DNA from: Synergistaceae bacterium
GTDB taxonomy: Bacteria; Synergistota; Synergistia; Synergistales; Aminobacteriaceae
Direction of reading: 5' to 3'
Length of the DNA stretch: 6,631 nt
Assembly: GCA_031273365.1 (NCBI GenBank)
Contig: JAISSA010000083.1
Span: 1-6,631 of the forward strand
A model generated the notes under the pieces. That model saw only the letters and a list, made by a program, of their open reading frames with translations. It searched no databases and was not told the origin of the DNA. This document shows positions 5,587 to 6,631 of the stretch, in pieces. The translations under genes were made by a program, and so were the position numbers. The number at the start of each line of letters is the position of its first letter. Position 1 is the stretch's first letter.

Positions 5587-5845
5587 AGTACACCTTTTTG
5601 GTCTCCTCCTGCCTGCGGCGTTCCTCCAGCTTCCACCACGCGGCCTCCAGCGCCCGGACGATCTCGCCCCTTCGCTGCCGCCACGCGAGCACCGCCTGTC
5701 CCTCGGGCAGGGCTCTGAGGTCCGCGTCGATCTCGACGGGCTGCCTGTGGATCGTGAACTTTTTGCCGTCGAACGCGACGGCAGAGCCGTCTTCGAAGGG
5801 AATGTAGGCCCTGGGAATGTAGGCCCTGGGAGCCCCCGGCTTCAC
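5552..5845 (-). CDS. Small hypothetical protein coupled to the RimI-like gene
   Basis: This is a 97-residue reading frame of no family I recognise. It starts at GTG 5843-5845, whose bases overlap the stop of the upstream acetyltransferase as GTGA. GGGAG lies about 10 nt upstream, which supports translational coupling. Visible parts: an N-terminus with a duplicated RAYIP pentapeptide (7-16), a segment rich in likely beta strands (about 20-42, FEDGSAVAFDGKKF onward), a charged amphipathic helix with WW at 70-71 and EERRRQEE (about 55-82), and a Pro-rich tail (84-97). There is no signal peptide or membrane segment. The last 11 codons run antisense to the 3' end of the kinase-like gene. The codon pattern and start context look genuine, and nothing else explains 5587-5841, but with no homologue in hand it could still be a chance frame. 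Confidence 0.6.
   Translation of the reverse strand: MKPGAPRAYIPRAYIPFEDGSAVAFDGKKFTIHRQPVEIDADLRALPEGQAVLAWRQRRGEIVRALEAAWWKLEERRRQEETKKVYSKPPTVAPPSR
5798..5827. repeat. Perfect 15-bp tandem duplication inside the small hypothetical gene
   Basis: GGGAATGTAGGCCCT is present twice head to tail (5798-5812 and 5813-5827), followed by a further GGG. Being a multiple of three, it duplicates five residues (RAYIP) near the N-terminus of the 97-residue protein without breaking its frame. This is typical of replication slippage. Confidence 0.9.
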
Positions 5846-6321
5846 CGGCTTTCGTCTCCCTTCAGGACCAGAGGCAGCTTCAGGCTCATGAAAAACGCGA
5901 CGTCACCGTTGCTGTAGAAGCTTTCGCGGGTGGCGTCGCTTCTGAACCCAAGGCTTCTGTAAAGTCTCAGAGCCGCGTGATTGGAATAGCGCACCCTCAG
6001 GGTCAGCCTCGGGAACCCGAGCTCGACGGCGCACTCCGCGACGGAGACGACGAGCTGCTGGCCAATGCCCCGCCGTCGATATTCCGGAACGACCACCAGA
6101 TTCATGAGCAGTCCGTTGCCCTTCTCCTCGCCCAGCACCGCGTAGCCCAGCAGCCTGTCTCCCATCGGGGCGAAGGCCCCCAGGTAGCTCAGGCTGCCGG
6201 CGCCGCCGACCAGATCCAGGGAGATGACGCGTTCCGGCCAGGGATGGAGCGAGGTCCGGTCGGCCGCCAGAATCTGGTCGAGGTGGTCCTGCGTGCAAAA
6301 ACGTATGTCGGTCAGAAGCAT
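5842..6321 (-). CDS. GNAT-family acetyltransferase, RimI-like
   Basis: This 159-residue protein has the full GNAT fold signature and resembles RimI, which acetylates the N-terminal Ala of ribosomal protein S18 using acetyl-CoA. Motif A is MNLVVVPEYRRRGIGQQLV (73-91), with the pyrophosphate-binding RRRGIG at 82-87. Motif B is NHAALRLYRSLGF (114-126), with the acid-donating Tyr at 121. The end ESFYSNGDVAFFMSL matches RimI's YY...DA.IM.L ending. At the place where E. coli RimI has the catalytic Glu of LEVR, this protein has Arg (LRVR, R109). That weakens the assignment to S18 and leaves the substrate open, so no gene symbol is given. ATG 6319-6321 has GAAGG 4 nt upstream, preceded by more G residues. 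It overlaps the small downstream gene by 4 nt. It lies about 175 nt after purA, separated by a terminator. Confidence 0.85.
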   Translation of the reverse strand: MLLTDIRFCTQDHLDQILAADRTSLHPWPERVISLDLVGGAGSLSYLGAFAPMGDRLLGYAVLGEEKGNGLLMNLVVVPEYRRRGIGQQLVVSVAECAVELGFPRLTLRVRYSNHAALRLYRSLGFRSDATRESFYSNGDVAFFMSLKLPLVLKGDESR

Positions 6322-6379
6322 GGAGCCTTCCCCCAGGATAAAAAAATAAAAAATGTCAACAGGAACCGGGAAAAATTAA

Positions 6380-6446
6380 CGGGGTCAGGGGACTCGTCTC
6401 CTGCGGGGTTTTTTCCCGAGGGGCAGAGCCCCGCGGTTTGGGCTTA
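6380..6446. repeat. Two-hairpin GC-rich palindromic element in the purA-acetyltransferase spacer
   Basis: Hairpin 1 pairs CAGGGGA (6386-6392) with TCTCCTG (6397-6403), allowing one G-T wobble, over a CTCG loop. Hairpin 2 pairs GGGGC (6420-6424) with GCCCC (6428-6432), extended by CCG/CGG across one mismatch. Between them lies GCGGGGTTTTTTCCCG, which can itself fold. A plus-strand T6 (6409-6414) follows hairpin 1, but no plus-strand gene precedes it, so a terminator role is unlikely. The layout resembles GC-rich intergenic palindromic repeats common in bacteria. Its ends CGGGGTCA and GGGCTTAA echo those of the element at 1350-1386. Confidence 0.5.
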
Positions 6447-6460
6447 ACCTGTGGACATTG

Positions 6461-6487
6461 TAAAAATAAACCCCGTCCTCCGCGGGG
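6461..6487 (-). terminator. Intrinsic terminator of purA
   Basis: On the minus strand CCCCG (6487 down to 6483), a 7-nt loop and CGGGG (6475 down to 6471) form a 5-bp all-GC stem followed by TTTATTTTTA (6470 down to 6461). It starts 10 nt after the purA stop. A short CCTTTT on the plus side could make it weakly bidirectional. Confidence 0.75.
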
Positions 6488-6496
6488 CCTTTTCGT

Positions 6497-6631
6497 TTAG
6501 AGCCCCCGGTTTATCGTCTGCGTTCGGTCTCCGCCGACGCCGATCAGCTTTACCGGAGCGCCCGCGTGTTTTTCAATATACTCGACGTAACGCTGCGCCG
6601 CGGGGGGCAGAGACTCGAACGTCGCGCAGCC
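6497..6631 (-). CDS. purA: Adenylosuccinate synthetase PurA, C-terminal end (rest outside window)
   Basis: These are the last 44 codons of PurA, read from the window edge to a TAA at 6499-6497. PurA joins IMP and aspartate using GTP to give adenylosuccinate, the first committed step to AMP, in the cytoplasm. The visible part contains LPPAAQRYVEYIEKHAG and then APVKLIGVGGDRTQTI. These match the conserved PurA ending: a helix with Y..YIE, a GxPV strand and a G.DR.QTI motif that forms part of the nucleotide-binding region. Only this domain edge is visible, but the pattern is distinctive. A strong terminator follows immediately, so purA probably does not share much transcript with the acetyltransferase downstream. 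Confidence 0.9.
   Translation of the reverse strand, partial: GCATFESLPPAAQRYVEYIEKHAGAPVKLIGVGGDRTQTINRGL

Noticed and set aside
5578..5602. Possible terminator after the kinase-like gene (AGGT...ACCT then TTTT)
   Set aside because: The stem is only 4 bp with a 9-nt loop, and the site lies inside the opposing reading frame; too weak to call.
6335..6359. TTGACA (minus strand, 6359-6354) as the acetyltransferase -35 box
   Set aside because: The only -10-like hexamer downstream (TATCCT, 6340-6335) is at 13 nt spacing, too short. The interval is a homopolymeric T-rich run, so I do not call a promoter.
5977..6447. Plus-strand 156-codon frame opposite the acetyltransferase
   Set aside because: The GNAT motifs on the minus strand are unambiguous, and the frame runs on into the palindromic spacer.
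1..6631. CRISPR array, tRNA, insertion sequence or toxin-antitoxin pair
   Set aside because: There are no regularly spaced repeats, no tRNA-like arms, no transposase frame or terminal inverted repeats, and the acetyltransferase/small-gene pair does not match the TacA/TacT layout (the GNAT precedes the small gene, which lacks a ribbon-helix-helix start).

Overview
The window is a GC-rich (roughly 60 percent by eye) bacterial chromosome segment made of ordinary metabolic, stress and repair genes. There is no phage, transposase, CRISPR, rRNA or tRNA signal. The solute-binding protein has a signal peptide without a lipobox, which fits a diderm cell with a periplasm. A stand-alone NifS/NifU pair, a cytidylate-kinase-like P-loop protein and the overall protein flavour suggest a Synergistota-like anaerobe. 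That placement is an inference from general resemblance, not a database result.

Layout, left to right. (1) Plus strand, 1-1337: the 3' end of a NifS-type cysteine desulfurase, a complete IscU/NifU-type Fe-S scaffold, and Tag (3-methyladenine DNA glycosylase I). (2) 1338-1616: a non-coding convergent interval with two strong hairpins, a small minus-strand terminator and a short recurring motif. (3) Minus strand, 4693 down to 1617: a three-gene ABC importer for glycine betaine or a related quaternary ammonium compound, in the order binding protein (proX-like), permease (proW/opuAB-like), ATPase with tandem CBS domains (proV/opuAA-like). It is preceded by a near-perfect sigma70-type promoter. 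(4) 4694-4965: divergent promoter region. (5) Plus strand, 4966-5586: an orphan cytidylate-kinase-like protein with a very strong ribosome binding site. (6) Minus strand, 6321 down to 5552: a RimI-like GNAT acetyltransferase, then a translationally coupled 97-residue protein of unknown family whose 3' end overlaps the kinase-like gene antisense. (7) 6322-6496: a hairpin-rich spacer with a purA terminator and a two-hairpin palindromic element. (8) 6497-6631, minus strand: the C-terminal end of PurA (adenylosuccinate synthetase).

How the genes work together: NifS supplies persulfide sulfur to NifU for Fe-S cluster assembly. The ProXWV set is one uptake system, probably for osmoprotection, with its ATPase potentially gated through CBS domains. 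The other genes look functionally independent. I did not find a convincing new defence or mobile system. The points most worth a second look are the small unknown gene coupled to the GNAT, the GNAT's replaced catalytic Glu position, and two GC-rich palindromic spacers that share end sequences and may belong to one repeat family.
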